A stretch of 64,000 bases of DNA, taken from Oligoflexia bacterium. Its GTDB lineage: Bacteria; Bdellovibrionota_G; JALEGL01. Every line of letters begins with the position of its first letter. Position 1 is the stretch's first letter. A program made the position numbers and the translations under genes. The DNA is taken from assembly GCA_035326705.1 (NCBI GenBank), contig DAOLES010000005.1, positions 62,001-126,000 of the forward strand, read 5' to 3'. The notes beneath the pieces are model-generated. The model made no database searches and was not told the DNA's origin. It was given only the letters and a program-made list of their open reading frames with translations. Positions 63,900-64,000 of this stretch are shown here, piece by piece.

Positions 63900-64000
63900 T
63901 CAATCTTTTTCCAATTGATCTTGAATCGCCAACCATTCTTCTTCCAATTTTTCTATCCGCTGTTCTAATTCTTTTCTACGTTTCATCATATCCGCAAATT
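63900..64000 (-). CDS. C-terminal end of an ABC-F-like ATPase (partial)
   Basis: The minus-strand frame ends ADMMKRRKELEQRIEKLEEE WLAIQDQLEKD and a stop TGA at 63900-63902. A charged coiled-coil tail of this kind closes ABC-F translation factors such as Uup or YheS. The rest lies beyond the window edge, so the identity is provisional. Confidence 0.4.
   Translation of the reverse strand, partial: FADMMKRRKELEQRIEKLEEEWLAIQDQLEKD

Overview
The window is AT-rich, gene-dense Gram-negative DNA. The envelope genes all point to a diderm: a LapA/LapB-type pair, a type II/IV secretin, many lipobox proteins, MurJ, and Tat secretion. A Cys-pair/FHA/GGDEF protein with the FHA-GGDEF order known from Bdellovibrio DgcB, a Tat-exported DUF1501-like protein beside a CxxCH lipoprotein, and several secreted proteins without obvious relatives suggest a deltaproteobacterial or Bdellovibrionota-like lineage. 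That placement is an inference from gene content; no rRNA is present to confirm it.

Layout. 1-30.6 kb is ordinary chromosome: comM; lapA-lapB; a CPBP protease; a flippase-like protein and tatA; a PilZ-TM-AMIN protein; SDR and MaoC enzymes; asnS; a PLP sulfur-amino-acid enzyme; stress and metabolic genes (VOC, rhodanese, hydroxylase, CDF transporter, OsmC, isochorismatase-like, GST, OPT transporter); and many secreted proteins or lipoproteins of unknown function. A 58-codon DUF1328 gene at 20270-20446 is easily missed. Three decayed or shifted coding remnants lie in intergenic gaps.

30.8-46.8 kb is an accessory hotspot built from at least two insertions. The first is a 1.85-kb islet at the 3' end of gloA. 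It carries an AbiE-like antitoxin/nucleotidyltransferase pair and is bounded by a 43-bp imperfect duplication of the gloA 3' end. Next come palindromic repeats, a secreted TraB/TIKI-like protein, and a C5 cytosine methyltransferase/OLD-like ATPase pair whose last codons fall in one of the repeats. The last is a 9.3-kb island integrated in the 3' end of the initiator tRNA gene (tRNA-fMet, 46771-46847, minus strand), bounded by a perfect 46-bp direct repeat. It carries a tyrosine integrase and an excisionase-like HTH, an MmeI-like type IIL restriction-modification enzyme, a HEPN-like protein, an XRE regulator, and a two-gene TIR-like/DUF4231 (SLATT-type 2TM) module that is probably an abortive-infection system related to Thoeris. 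A further degenerate tRNA 3'-end copy at 37101 suggests repeated use of the same tRNA as a target.

47-64 kb returns to core chromosome: murJ, a type IV pilin-like protein, dciA, the diguanylate cyclase, a mutL-miaA-accA-histidine kinase-folC run on the plus strand, a three-gene minus-strand operon of exported proteins (CxxCH lipoprotein, small lipoprotein, Tat substrate), gspD, and the tail of an ABC-F-like ATPase.
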